NCBI GenBank assembly: GCA_964633715.1
Contig: CAZWHQ010000032.1
Location: forward strand, 1 to 50,202
Direction of reading: 5' to 3'
Length of the DNA: 50,202 nucleotides
DNA from: JAUWVG01 sp964633715
GTDB lineage: Bacteria > Acidobacteriota > Aminicenantia > Aminicenantales > Aminicenantaceae
The position numbers were made by a program, and so were the translations under genes. Shown piece after piece: positions 18,343 through 27,202 of this stretch. The notes below the pieces were generated by a model. It did no database searches. It was given only the letters and a program-made list of their open reading frames with translations, and was not told the DNA's origin. Every line of letters starts with the position of its first letter. Positions within the stretch are counted from its first letter, which is position 1.

Positions 18343-19234
18343 TATCGTGGAATTTGGGTGTGTATCGGAAATCGGACAAATCCAGCGTCTTTTGCTCAAG
18401 CATCCCAAATCTGCGTTTCGAGGATTGGAAAACATTCAACAACAGTGGCAAAGCTTGAACTATTTGGCGCCTCCTGACTATGAGAAGGCTCTCAAAGAGT
18501 ATGAAGATTTTATAAGCCTTCTCAAAGAATTTGTTCCTGACATATCTTTTCTGCCAGAGCACGAACAGACAGGATTGGATTCCATCTATGTTCATGATTC
18601 CTCCATTATGACAGAAAGTGGAATGATTTTGACGAATATGGGAAAAAAAGAGAGAGAGGGAGAACCCGGGGCCGTAGGTGAGTTTATAGAGGGTTTAAGT
18701 GTTCCTGTTGTCGGCTCCATTTCCGGCGAGGGGAGGTTGGAAGGAGGAGATATTGTCCTCTGGAACAAGCAAACTCTTTTTGTTGGATTGGGGTATAGGA
18801 CAAATGAGGAAGGAATCCGCCAGCTCAGAGAAATCACAAAAAATGACATTGAGGAGTTTTTGGTCGTTCCACTGCCTCACTGGAAGGGACCCAACGATGT
18901 CCTCCACTTGATGTCATTGATCAGTCCGATCGACTATAACCTTGCTGTTGTCTATTCCCGCCTGCTTCCTGTCCCGTTTCGAAACTGGTTTATACAGAGG
19001 TCTGTTAAGCTCATTGAAGTGCCTGATTCCGAATTCGAATCCATGGGATGTAATGTTCTTGCCCTTGCTCCGAGACGGTGTATTATGATCGAGGGTAATC
19101 CTGTAACACGAAAAAAGCTTTTGGATGTAGGCGTAGAAGTTATGGAATACAGCGGCGAAGAGATTTCAGTCAAAGGTTCTGGCGGTCCCACATGCTTGAC
19201 CAGACCTCTCCTGAGAATTGAGAAATTTGACTAG
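18326..19234 (+). CDS. DDAH / arginine-deiminase-like amidinohydrolase
   Basis: A ~302-residue protein of the guanidino-group-modifying superfamily (dimethylarginine dimethylaminohydrolase, arginine deiminase). It shows YVHDSSIMTE with an acidic residue, GRLEGGDIVLW, the His-containing VLHLMSLISP and the C-terminal nucleophile motif GGPTCLTRP. The start is probably the TTG at 18326, 8 bp after GGAGG and overlapping mnmA by 17 bp; a GTG at 18347 is the alternative. The substrate (arginine, methylarginine or another guanidino compound) cannot be told from sequence. The stop overlaps that of the convergent gene in a CTAG. Confidence 0.82.
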   Translation: MIQRDNIVEFGCVSEIGQIQRLLLKHPKSAFRGLENIQQQWQSLNYLAPPDYEKALKEYEDFISLLKEFVPDISFLPEHEQTGLDSIYVHDSSIMTESGMILTNMGKKEREGEPGAVGEFIEGLSVPVVGSISGEGRLEGGDIVLWNKQTLFVGLGYRTNEEGIRQLREITKNDIEEFLVVPLPHWKGPNDVLHLMSLISPIDYNLAVVYSRLLPVPFRNWFIQRSVKLIEVPDSEFESMGCNVLALAPRRCIMIEGNPVTRKKLLDVGVEVMEYSGEEISVKGSGGPTCLTRPLLRIEKFD

Positions 19235-19524
19235 TCTTTTCCGATGGATTTGAGCTTTGAATCCACAGTGGCTTCTTTGTCCAACCTGTGGTCAACACGC
19301 AGATCGATGTGAATCCTTTTGACATCCCTTTCGACCATGGCCTTGTGAGTTTTTTCGATTAATAAGAAAAGAGTTTTAAGATCCGGAGATTCAATGACTG
19401 TCGACATCCCTCCTGTTTTGCTCTTCAGGCCGGAATCTTCGATGATCTGAATGGCTTGTTTGACGTATGAGGAGACGGAGGCGCCCTCACTTGTAGGGAA
19501 AATGGATAATTCAGCTATAATCAT
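19231..19524 (-). CDS. MTH1187 / YkoF-like thiamine-binding family protein
   Basis: A 97-residue protein of the MTH1187 (DUF77) family, with MIIAELSIFPTSEG at the start and the ferredoxin-like pattern to IHIDLRVDHR. Relatives form tetramers and some bind thiamine or a related small molecule. The ATG at 19524 lies 7 bp after AAGGA; upstream in-frame TTG and GTG are less likely. It sits 34 bp after the nitronate-monooxygenase-like gene and is probably co-transcribed with it. Confidence 0.85.
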   Translation of the reverse strand: MIIAELSIFPTSEGASVSSYVKQAIQIIEDSGLKSKTGGMSTVIESPDLKTLFLLIEKTHKAMVERDVKRIHIDLRVDHRLDKEATVDSKLKSIGKD

Positions 19525-19558
19525 CACCAAATCCTTTATAAATAATTAATGTTTGCTC

Positions 19559-20578
19559 TCAGATATCCTGGCATTTTTTGCGGATGCTGTCCAATTCCAG
19601 ATTGGCTCCTTTAATCAAAAAATTGAGTGCATCTTTGAGCGGGCGGACTTTGTCCACGAGACCCACGCTCTGGCCGGCCATCACTGAGCCAAAATCCACA
19701 TCTCCATTTTGTACGGCCTTCCTGAGTGCCCCCATCCAAAATTTTTCCACTTCGAATTGGGCGTCTGCCTGAGAGATTTCGTTATCCCTGCGCTTCCGGA
19801 TAAGATCCATCTGGAGGTCTGAAAATTCATCGAGCCCCTTGTTTTTGAGAGCCCGGACAGCGACAATCCTGAGTTCGGATCCGATCTGGGGTGTCGATAC
19901 GGCGTTTCTGGCTTTGGCCCGGATAAAGGACTGCTTAAATTTTGGGTGGGCCCGGCACTCTTCCGTGAGAACAAAATAGGTCCCTAACTGTACTCCGGAG
20001 GCGCCCATGAAAAGGAGGTGGGCGATGTATTTGCCCGAGGCGATGCCGCCGGCTACAAAAATCGGAACCTCATCGATCTTAAAGAGGACCTGCTGGAGCA
20101 GGATGCCCAGCGAAACATGCCCCACATGACCTCCGGCCTCACTTCCCTCAAGGATTAGAGCGTCCACGCCAAAATCAATGAGACGTTTGGCCATGGATAC
20201 TGTTGAAGCAAAACTCATCACCTTGGCGCCGCTGGCCTTGGCGGCTTTAATTTCTGGCCCCCTGGGGAAACTGCCGGCAAAGACGATATAGGGAACGCCA
20301 TTATCTGTGGCCACTCTCAAGTGGTCCTTATAATTGGGAGCGATGGTGATCAGATTTACGGCAAATGGATATTTTGTGAGTTCTTGTGCTTTTTTAATTT
20401 CCGAATCCAGCATTTTGGAGTCCATGTTGCCTGCAGCCAGACATCCAAAAGCACCGGTATTGCATACATCCGCGATAAACCGGCTGTCTGAAATCCATGT
20501 CATGGCTCCTGCGATAATAGGAGTTTTTACGCCTAAAAAATCTTTCCCTTTTTTCCAGAGATGCTCCAGATGTTCCAT
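19559..20578 (-). CDS. Nitronate monooxygenase / FabK-like FMN flavoprotein
   Basis: A 339-residue TIM-barrel flavoprotein of the NMO/2-nitropropane dioxygenase family. The phosphate-binding AGGIASGKYI and GASGVQLGT motifs for FMN and the LEGSEAGGHVGH segment with the catalytic-type His are seen. Members either oxidise nitronates or act as FabK enoyl-ACP reductases. No fatty-acid synthesis genes are nearby, so I keep the call general. Upstream 20579-20834 holds only AT-rich sequence and a promoter for the opposite strand. Confidence 0.85.
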   Translation of the reverse strand: MEHLEHLWKKGKDFLGVKTPIIAGAMTWISDSRFIADVCNTGAFGCLAAGNMDSKMLDSEIKKAQELTKYPFAVNLITIAPNYKDHLRVATDNGVPYIVFAGSFPRGPEIKAAKASGAKVMSFASTVSMAKRLIDFGVDALILEGSEAGGHVGHVSLGILLQQVLFKIDEVPIFVAGGIASGKYIAHLLFMGASGVQLGTYFVLTEECRAHPKFKQSFIRAKARNAVSTPQIGSELRIVAVRALKNKGLDEFSDLQMDLIRKRRDNEISQADAQFEVEKFWMGALRKAVQNGDVDFGSVMAGQSVGLVDKVRPLKDALNFLIKGANLELDSIRKKCQDI

Positions 20579-20694
20579 GTGTCTCCTTCTTGCTGCTGGT
20601 AAGTGCAGTTTTTAAAGATTATATTTTTTATATAAATTTTTCAAATCAATTTAAAAATATGATTGTGCATAGTATGAATCTTTTCTGAAAAGAT

Positions 20695-20724
20695 TTGACT
20701 TCCTTGTTTGTTTTTTTGTAATAT
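20695..20724 (+). promoter_or_regulatory. Possible promoter of the respiratory operon
   Basis: TTGACT (20695-20700) and TAATAT (20719-20724) are 18 bp apart. The rest of the 20579-20834 spacer is AT-rich with no other clear feature. Confidence 0.4.
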
Positions 20725-20834
20725 TAAAAAAACACAATGTCTACTAATTCAATAGATATAATAGAATAAGTTTGGAAAGCTTTTCAAGAGAAGATAAAGC
20801 TTTTAAGTATGATAGTTAACAAAGGATGAGTTTC

Positions 20835-21362
20835 ATGAATCCAGACAATAAAAATGGATCGACATTTCCTGTGAAAATTATAGTCCTTCTGTTCGTGATT
20901 CTTTGTGGAGTTCTTTCGGTGCTGGCAATGAGAAGTTTTTGGGGTGGGATCAAACAACCGATTGCTTTCAATCATAAAATCCATGCGGAGAATGGTCTAG
21001 TTTGCCTGGACTGCCATATCTATTATGAGACTCAGGAATTTTCCGGGAGGCCCACAATCGATATATGTTCGGGCTGCCATGAAGAGCCCCAAGGCGAAGG
21101 GCATGAAGAAGCGAAAATTGTTGAATTTGTCCAATCGGGAAAAGAAGTGGACTGGAAAAGGCTGTATCGTGTTCCTGAGGATGTGACCTTTTCCCACAGG
21201 CTGCATGTTGTTGTCGGAGAGCTTGAATGTACTGCTTGCCATGGGCAGATTGGAGAGACCACAAAGCCCCCGGGAAAACCCGTTAAAATTAAAATGAAAA
21301 AATGCATGAAATGCCATGAGGCTAGAAATGTCGATAATGACTGTATTGCCTGTCACAGGTAG
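20835..21362 (+). CDS. Membrane-anchored pentaheme cytochrome c (QrcA/ActA-like)
   Basis: A ~175-residue protein with one N-terminal membrane segment (residues ~12-32) and five heme c motifs: CLDCH, CSGCH, CTACH, CMKCH and CIACH. Additional His residues in FNHKIHAEN and FSHRLHVVV match axial ligands in cytochrome c7/c3-type folds. It is the first gene of a set encoding a molybdopterin-family protein, a four-cluster Fe-S protein and NrfD, the same order as Qrc (QrcABCD), and like the pentaheme ActA of alternative complex III. It should exchange electrons between the complex and periplasmic carriers. The ATG at 20835 is better spaced from AGGATGAG than the ATG at 20826. Confidence 0.85.
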   Translation: MNPDNKNGSTFPVKIIVLLFVILCGVLSVLAMRSFWGGIKQPIAFNHKIHAENGLVCLDCHIYYETQEFSGRPTIDICSGCHEEPQGEGHEEAKIVEFVQSGKEVDWKRLYRVPEDVTFSHRLHVVVGELECTACHGQIGETTKPPGKPVKIKMKKCMKCHEARNVDNDCIACHR

Positions 21363-21392
21363 AGCCCGAATTACTGCGAAGAAGGTGCGAAT

Positions 21393-23699
21393 ATGCCTTT
21401 AAAAAGAAGAGATTTTTTAAAAATCGGAGGTGGAGCCTCTCTCAGTTTGCCTCTTTTGAACTGTGTTTCTGAGAAGGTTTATAACTCGACATCTAAAAGC
21501 AATTGGCTTGCTCCGGTTGAACACTGGATCCCCTCCATCTGCCAGGCCTGTTCGGGAGGTTGTGGAATTCTTGTGCGTGTGCTGGATGACCGAGCCGTAA
21601 AAATTGAAGGCAATCCTCTTCATCCCCTAAACCGGGGAAAAGTCTGTGCGAAAGGCCAAGCCGGGCTCCAGCTCCTCTACAATCCAAAAAGGATCAAATC
21701 ACCTCTAAAAAGAAAAGGGGACAGAGGTTCCAGTGCTTGGGAAGCTATCAGTTGGGATGAAGCTTTGGATACTTTAACCGACAGGCTAACCCATTTGAGG
21801 AGTTCTGGTTTATCCCATACTGTAGCCTATCTTGGTGATTTTTCCAATCAGACTTCTGAAGATCTTGTGTCGAGATTCTTTCAAGTTTACGGCAGCCCTA
21901 ACAAGATTACTCTTGACGAATGGGCGGCTCTCAAACAGTCCTATTTTGGAACTCAGGGATTCAGTGATCTTTTAGCGTTTGATCTTGAAAACACAAAGTA
22001 TGTGCTCTCTTTTGGAGCAGGATTTTTAACAAACTGGCCGAACTCGATAGAAAATCAAAGAATTTATGGGGAAAAAAGAGCCAGCCGAGAGCTGAAAATT
22101 CTCCAGATAGAGCCGCGGTTTTCTTTAGAGGCATCAAGGGCAGATAAGTGGATTCCTCTCAAACCAGGGACAGAAGGTCTTTTTGCACTTGGCATTGCCA
22201 CTGTATTGATCAAAGAGAATCTTTATAATGAGTCCTATATAAATAAATTTACTACTCAATTTGAAGGTTTAAAGAAGTTCCTCACTGCAGAAATCCGTCT
22301 TGATCTCATCTCGGATAGAACAGGAGTTCCTCTCAAGTCAATTATAGAGACAGCTAAAGAATTTGCCTCTACAAAACCGGCTGTGGCTGTAACGGATTAC
22401 AACATGGCCTATCAAGAGAACGGTTTATTCAATATGATGGCTGTTCATTACCTCAATGCCCTTATGGGCAATATCGATGTTCCCGGCGGTCTCCTCAGAC
22501 AAAGGCCGGCGCCCCTGGGTGAAATGCCGCCTGTTCATCTGGATGAAGCCGCTCAAATAGGGATTTCTGTGGATAAAATTGGAGATACGGCTGGGAATGA
22601 TTCTTTTCTCGAAAGTACATCTTTAAAGGATTTTCTGGATGCGCTCAAAGACAAAGAACCATACGGTTTGAATGTCTTGTTTTTAGCGTCTCATACTCCC
22701 CATCTTTTGTCCTTGGTAGCTGGAACAATCAAGGATGTATTCCAGGACATTCCCTATATTGTGAGTTTTTCCTCTTTTATGGATGACATCAATGCTCAGG
22801 CAGATATGATTCTTCCGGATACAAGTTATTTCGAAAAATGGCAGGATTTTCAAGTGTCTTCTCTTTGTAAGATCCCTATTGTGGGCATCGGCAAGCCTGT
22901 CCTTAAACCTCTTTATCAATCCAAACCCTTTGAAGAGACTATCTTGACGCTGGCCAAAAAAATGGGATCAAATTTTGCTTTGAACTTTCCATGGTCAGAT
23001 CCGAAGGAATTGATCTTCTCTAGAATTCAAGGTCTTTACAGAGAAAAAAGAGGCAGCGTCTTTTCTCCTCGCTACCAGGAAGAACAGTTGAGACTGCTTG
23101 AAGAGAGAGGATGGTGGATTTCTCAGTATGAAAACCAGGACTCTTTTATGAAAGATATTGTAGAGAAGGGAGGTTGGCAGGACCCGGCATTTCATTTTAA
23201 TGAAAGAAGCTATATGTATCAAACGTCCTCGCGCAGGTTCGTTTTTCAATCTTCCTTCCAGTCTGAATATCTCCAAATGCCATTTACTGAGGATAAGGAA
23301 GAATTTCCCTTTCACCTATATCTGTATGACCTTCCACTCACCTCCGCTGAAAATGGGGCTGTTATACCCTGGTTTCAGGAGAACTTGGGATTCCGATTCA
23401 ATTCTCGATGGAAAACCTGGATAGAGATAAATCCGGAAGCTGCAGATAAACTGGGAATCCGAAACCAGGATCTGGTCAGAGTTGAATCTTCTTTTGGGAC
23501 GATTGAAGCGACGGCTAAAGTTTTTCCTGGGATCGGACCCGATGTGGTAGGTATTCCCTCGAACCTCAAAGAAATTGTTGCGGGAGAGATGGTATTCGAC
23601 AAAAAAAATGATCCTGTCCAACTGATAGGCGAATTGTTCGATAAGCAGACAGGCATGATATTACGAAACTCGACACGAGTGAGGGTGGTAAGAGTATGA
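21393..23699 (+). CDS. Molybdopterin oxidoreductase family subunit (CISM type)
   Basis: A 768-residue protein of the DMSO reductase superfamily with a Tat-like signal (KRRDFLK). One [4Fe-4S] site is complete (Cys50, Cys53, Cys57, Cys85). Fold landmarks follow, such as IEPRFSLEASRADKWIPLKPGTE at ~250 (given in part here) and a C-terminal MGD-binding-like domain. In the region where a Cys, Sec or Ser Mo ligand normally lies (ITLDEWAAL, residues 172-180) I see none. That fits QrcB and ActB, which lack the cofactor and act structurally; an Asp ligand cannot be excluded. It overlaps the Fe-S gene by 4 bp. A polysulfide/thiosulfate reductase is the alternative. Confidence 0.85.
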   Translation: MPLKRRDFLKIGGGASLSLPLLNCVSEKVYNSTSKSNWLAPVEHWIPSICQACSGGCGILVRVLDDRAVKIEGNPLHPLNRGKVCAKGQAGLQLLYNPKRIKSPLKRKGDRGSSAWEAISWDEALDTLTDRLTHLRSSGLSHTVAYLGDFSNQTSEDLVSRFFQVYGSPNKITLDEWAALKQSYFGTQGFSDLLAFDLENTKYVLSFGAGFLTNWPNSIENQRIYGEKRASRELKILQIEPRFSLEASRADKWIPLKPGTEGLFALGIATVLIKENLYNESYINKFTTQFEGLKKFLTAEIRLDLISDRTGVPLKSIIETAKEFASTKPAVAVTDYNMAYQENGLFNMMAVHYLNALMGNIDVPGGLLRQRPAPLGEMPPVHLDEAAQIGISVDKIGDTAGNDSFLESTSLKDFLDALKDKEPYGLNVLFLASHTPHLLSLVAGTIKDVFQDIPYIVSFSSFMDDINAQADMILPDTSYFEKWQDFQVSSLCKIPIVGIGKPVLKPLYQSKPFEETILTLAKKMGSNFALNFPWSDPKELIFSRIQGLYREKRGSVFSPRYQEEQLRLLEERGWWISQYENQDSFMKDIVEKGGWQDPAFHFNERSYMYQTSSRRFVFQSSFQSEYLQMPFTEDKEEFPFHLYLYDLPLTSAENGAVIPWFQENLGFRFNSRWKTWIEINPEAADKLGIRNQDLVRVESSFGTIEATAKVFPGIGPDVVGIPSNLKEIVAGEMVFDKKNDPVQLIGELFDKQTGMILRNSTRVRVVRV

Positions 23700-24406
23700 G
23701 CGAAAAAAAACATAAACGGAGATGGGGGATGGTGATTGATTTGGATCGCTGTACGGGGTGCCAGGCCTGTGTAACGGCATGCAAAGCAGAAAATAATGTA
23801 CCTTTCTCTACGCCTGATCAGGAGAAAAAAAGGCGAGTGATTTCATGGATGAGTGTGCTGACCATTTTGGAAGGAGATTATCCTGAAGTCAAAGAACGAT
23901 TTCTCCCTCGTCCCTGTATGCACTGTGAAAATCCTCCTTGTGTCAAGGTCTGTCCTGTTGGTGCGACATACAAAAATTCCGAAGGAATAGTTGGCCAAAT
24001 CTACACGCGTTGCATTGGATGCCGATACTGTACGAATAACTGTCCTTACACTTTGAAGTATTTCAACTACAAAAAACCTGAGTGGCCAAAAGAAATGAAG
24101 AACTATCTGAATCCCGATGTGTCAAAGAGGCAGGTAGGGGTTGTTGAGAAGTGCTCTTTTTGTCATCACAGGCTGCAGAAAGCTAAAGAGCAAGCACGTC
24201 TGGAAAAGAGAGAATTGAGAGAGGAAGACTATGTTCCTGCATGTGTCCAAACATGTCCTTCAGGCACGATCTATTTTGGTGATCTCGAAAATCCGGCCAG
24301 CACGGTTACACGGCTCTCAAAAAGTCCAAGAGCTTTTAAACTTCTGGAAGAGTTGGGAACAGAACCACAAGTTATTTATCTCACCGAGGGAGAATGGCAT
24401 GGATAA
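23696..24406 (+). CDS. Four-cluster [4Fe-4S] ferredoxin subunit (NrfC/QrcC-like)
   Basis: A 236-residue Fe-S subunit with four cluster-binding groups: CTGCQACVTACKAE, CMHCENPPCVKVCP, CIGCRYCTNNCP, and CSFCHH paired with CVQTCP. The spacing is that of the NrfC/HybA/PsrB family, which relays electrons between a molybdopterin-type subunit and the NrfD membrane subunit. There is no Tat signal of its own, so it is probably exported together with the Tat-carrying partner. It overlaps both neighbours by a few bases, showing tight translational coupling. Confidence 0.93.
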   Translation: MSEKKHKRRWGMVIDLDRCTGCQACVTACKAENNVPFSTPDQEKKRRVISWMSVLTILEGDYPEVKERFLPRPCMHCENPPCVKVCPVGATYKNSEGIVGQIYTRCIGCRYCTNNCPYTLKYFNYKKPEWPKEMKNYLNPDVSKRQVGVVEKCSFCHHRLQKAKEQARLEKRELREEDYVPACVQTCPSGTIYFGDLENPASTVTRLSKSPRAFKLLEELGTEPQVIYLTEGEWHG

Positions 24407-25763
24407 GCAAGAACTCGATTACTCTAAAGTTGAGAACGATCTGCTTCGACCAATCACCTTTACAGGAAAAAAATTCTATGTGACCGTTGCTCTACTTCTG
24501 TCTGTAATCGCTGTTGGTATTTTTGCTTGGATCATTCAGCTTAGAAGTGGCCTTGCAGTAACTGGACTGAACCGGCCGATCTACTGGGGATTCTACATCA
24601 CGAACTTTGTTTTTTTTATTGGTATCAGCCACGCCGGTACTCTCATCTCAGCCATTCTTCGTCTAGCTAAGGCTGAGTGGAGACGGGCCATCACACGGTC
24701 TGCAGAAGTCATCACCGTCATGGTCATCTTTTTTGGCGTCCTGAACATCATCAGCGACTTGGGTCGGCCGGATCGTTTTCTATACACCATCTCCCATGGA
24801 AAGTTCGTTTCGCCTCTTCTCTGGGATGTCGTCAGTATCACCATCTATCTTGTGTGCAGCAGTGTGTATCTTTTTCTCCCTCTTATCCCGGATATTGCCC
24901 TTTTGCGAGATAAATTTAAGGGGACTTTCAGAGGAAAAGCTTACAAGGTTCTTTCATTGGGATGGCAGGGAACGGACAGACAGTGGAAAATCCTCGAAAA
25001 AGCCATCTCTGTGATGGCAGTTCTAGTCATCCCAATCGCAATATCCGTTCATACGGTTGTTTCTTATGTCTTTGCTATGACCATTCAACCCATGTGGCAC
25101 AGCACTATCTTTGGGCCTTATTTTGTTGTGGGGGCAATCTTTTCCGGCATTGCCGCTCTTATCATTGCTATGGCGATCATCAGAAACAGCTGTCATCTGG
25201 AAGACTATTTAAAACCAGTGCATTTTAATAACTTGGGCCTTCTCCTCCTTGTAATGAGCCTTTTGTGGTTTTATTTCACATTCACCGAGAATCTGACGTC
25301 TTTTTATGGCGCCGAACCTTCTCACCTTGCCGTATTTTATGCTAAACTCACAGGACCGTATGCTCCCTATTTTTGGGTGATGGTCTTCTGCTGCTTTATT
25401 CTTCCAGTCGTGATACTGTCCCTTCGAAAGACAAGAACAGTTAAGGGTCTGGTGATTGTATCGTCCGGTGTGATTCTGGGGATGTGGCTCGAGCGCTACA
25501 CCATAGTTCTTCCTACACTGATCAATCCCCGCCTTCCCATTGAGAGGGGATTCTATACACCGACATGGGTGGAATTTGCCATAACGGCAGCCTGTTTTGC
25601 AGCGTTTATCCTGCTTTATCTTTTATTCGTAAAATTCTTCCCCATAGTTTCTATTTGGGAAATCAAAGAGGGGAAGGAATTGGGCTTAAAGGAAACTGCG
25701 GAACGTGTAGAAAGCTATCTCCCTGAGGCTGTGAGTGATGAAGCCCTGAGAAAAATATCATGA
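24399..25763 (+). CDS. NrfD/PsrC-family polytopic quinone-interacting subunit
   Basis: A 454-residue membrane protein with about ten transmembrane segments, of the NrfD/PsrC/QrcD/ActC family that oxidises or reduces membrane quinones. The start ATG at 24399, eight bases inside the Fe-S gene and behind GAGGGA, gives the family-like N-terminus. Conserved landmarks include ISHAGTLISAILRL and SDLGRPDRFLY. Its position after the Fe-S subunit completes a Qrc/alternative-complex-III-like set. The direction of electron flow cannot be read from sequence. Confidence 0.92.
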   Translation: MDKQELDYSKVENDLLRPITFTGKKFYVTVALLLSVIAVGIFAWIIQLRSGLAVTGLNRPIYWGFYITNFVFFIGISHAGTLISAILRLAKAEWRRAITRSAEVITVMVIFFGVLNIISDLGRPDRFLYTISHGKFVSPLLWDVVSITIYLVCSSVYLFLPLIPDIALLRDKFKGTFRGKAYKVLSLGWQGTDRQWKILEKAISVMAVLVIPIAISVHTVVSYVFAMTIQPMWHSTIFGPYFVVGAIFSGIAALIIAMAIIRNSCHLEDYLKPVHFNNLGLLLLVMSLLWFYFTFTENLTSFYGAEPSHLAVFYAKLTGPYAPYFWVMVFCCFILPVVILSLRKTRTVKGLVIVSSGVILGMWLERYTIVLPTLINPRLPIERGFYTPTWVEFAITAACFAAFILLYLLFVKFFPIVSIWEIKEGKELGLKETAERVESYLPEAVSDEALRKIS

Positions 25764-26932
25764 AAAAAATAAACAAAACAATCCCCGTTTTTCTTTTTAA
25801 AATTATGGTGTGTCTCGTGATGCTCTTTTTTTCTGTCCGTGTATTGGTGTCGCAGGAGGGTGGACAGATGACCCTTCCTGAAAATCCTTTAAAAGGAAGC
25901 CAGGTTTTTATCGAAAAGGGGTGCTTTAATTGCCATACCGTTATGAGAGTTGGAGAGGCTTTTGGCCCGGACTTGACTTCAATTGGCCGAGAAAAAAATT
26001 TATATGGATTGGCCGGGGCGTTGTGGAGCCATTCTCCAAAAATGCTGGAGATCATGAAAGAGAAAAATATTCAGAGGCCCGAACTGACACCTCTGGAGGC
26101 TGAGGAGTTGATTGCTTATATCTACTTCCAGGGATTTTTTGATGAACATGGAGATCCCAGACAGGGCGAAGAAATATACTTGAATAAGGGATGTATCCAA
26201 TGCCATTCTTTAGGTGATGAAAGACAAAAAGTTGGGCCTTCTTTGGATAAATTTGGGCGTTATATTTCCCCTGTTTTTATCGCTTCCGCACTCTGGAATC
26301 ACAGCTCGACTGTGAGCAGTGCCATGGTCGGCCAGTCTTTTGCGCCGCAGGAGATGTCCCATCTTCTGGCATATATTAAAGAAAACGCAGCAAATCCTGA
26401 AGGGGAGACATTGTATATGGAGCCGGGGAATCCCAGCCGGGGGCAGGATGTTTTTTTAAAGAAAAGATGTCAAGTATGTCATGGCTCAAAAGGCGAAAGT
26501 CTTGAAAAGAGCCTTTTAAGGAGAAGCCTCACTGAAATTGTAGGTATGATGTGGAATCACTCCAATGTCATGTGGAGTGAAATGCGTGAAAGAGGCTTGA
26601 ATATTCCCAGCTTTGACAATATTGAAATGGCGGACGTGGTGGCCTACCTGTATTTTATACCTTATTATGGGACTCCCGGGGATCAAGTTTCCGGACGAAA
26701 AGTTTTTGAAGAGAAGGGCTGTATTTCATGTCACAGTCAGGAATCTGATGCGGAAAAGGAAAATCTGGATTTAAAATCAGTTTCTCAGGATTCTGTGTTT
26801 GAATTGATTTCAGCGATGTGGAATCATGTCCCGGAGATGGAAAAAATGGTGACTGAGTTCAATCTGATTTGGCCTAAATTTGATGAAAAGGAAATGAAGG
26901 ACCTTATCCAGTATATTCGATCTCTCCAATAA
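25760..26932 (+). CDS. Four-domain monoheme-repeat cytochrome c
   Basis: A 390-residue exported protein with an N-terminal signal/anchor and four tandem class-I-like cytochrome c domains, each with one heme motif: CFNCH, CIQCH, CQVCH and CISCH, spaced about 85-95 residues. Each repeat has a shared segment of the type ALWSHS / ALWNHS / MMWNHS / AMWNHV followed by a Met and a helix ending in an AYIYF- or AYLYF-like stretch, so the domains arose by internal duplication. It overlaps the NrfD gene by 4 bp and is the last gene of the complex. A role as a periplasmic wire taking electrons from the complex is inferred. Confidence 0.88.
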   Translation: MKKINKTIPVFLFKIMVCLVMLFFSVRVLVSQEGGQMTLPENPLKGSQVFIEKGCFNCHTVMRVGEAFGPDLTSIGREKNLYGLAGALWSHSPKMLEIMKEKNIQRPELTPLEAEELIAYIYFQGFFDEHGDPRQGEEIYLNKGCIQCHSLGDERQKVGPSLDKFGRYISPVFIASALWNHSSTVSSAMVGQSFAPQEMSHLLAYIKENAANPEGETLYMEPGNPSRGQDVFLKKRCQVCHGSKGESLEKSLLRRSLTEIVGMMWNHSNVMWSEMRERGLNIPSFDNIEMADVVAYLYFIPYYGTPGDQVSGRKVFEEKGCISCHSQESDAEKENLDLKSVSQDSVFELISAMWNHVPEMEKMVTEFNLIWPKFDEKEMKDLIQYIRSLQ

Positions 26933-27091
26933 AACCTCTTCGCTTTTTTTCCAATCTTTCTACTCCAAAATTTATTGTCGTCAAATCCGATATTATAGCT
27001 TGCTATCAAGGAAGAAATACATTAATATTATAAATCATATAAGTTTAATAGGGATAAAGATGGATAAAAGGACGTTTATCCTGTGATAACG

Positions 27092-27202
27092 ATGAGAGGA
27101 CAGAGAAAAAAGCTATTCAATTTAGTTTTCCTCTTTATTTTTCTGTCCGTATCACTGTTTATTAATTCTTTTATTACAATTTTAGGAAGGAGAAAAAAAT
27201 GA
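27092..27202 (+). CDS. Possible 36-residue hydrophobic peptide coupled to the cytochrome-barrel gene
   Basis: A short reading frame from ATG 27092 encodes a peptide with a basic start (MRGQRKKLF), a single hydrophobic helix and a basic end (GRRKK). Its stop TGA overlaps the ATG of the next gene (AATGA at 27198-27202), which suggests translational coupling. No good ribosome site precedes it, so it may be chance. The rest of 26933-27091 holds a small hairpin (GGATAAA/TTTATCC, 27062-27081) and nothing else I can name. Confidence 0.3.
   Translation: MRGQRKKLFNLVFLFIFLSVSLFINSFITILGRRKK

Noticed and set aside
27061..27091. GEMM / c-di-GMP riboswitch before the cytochrome-barrel gene
   Set aside because: Only a 7-bp hairpin is present; the conserved GEMM core and tetraloop receptor are missing.
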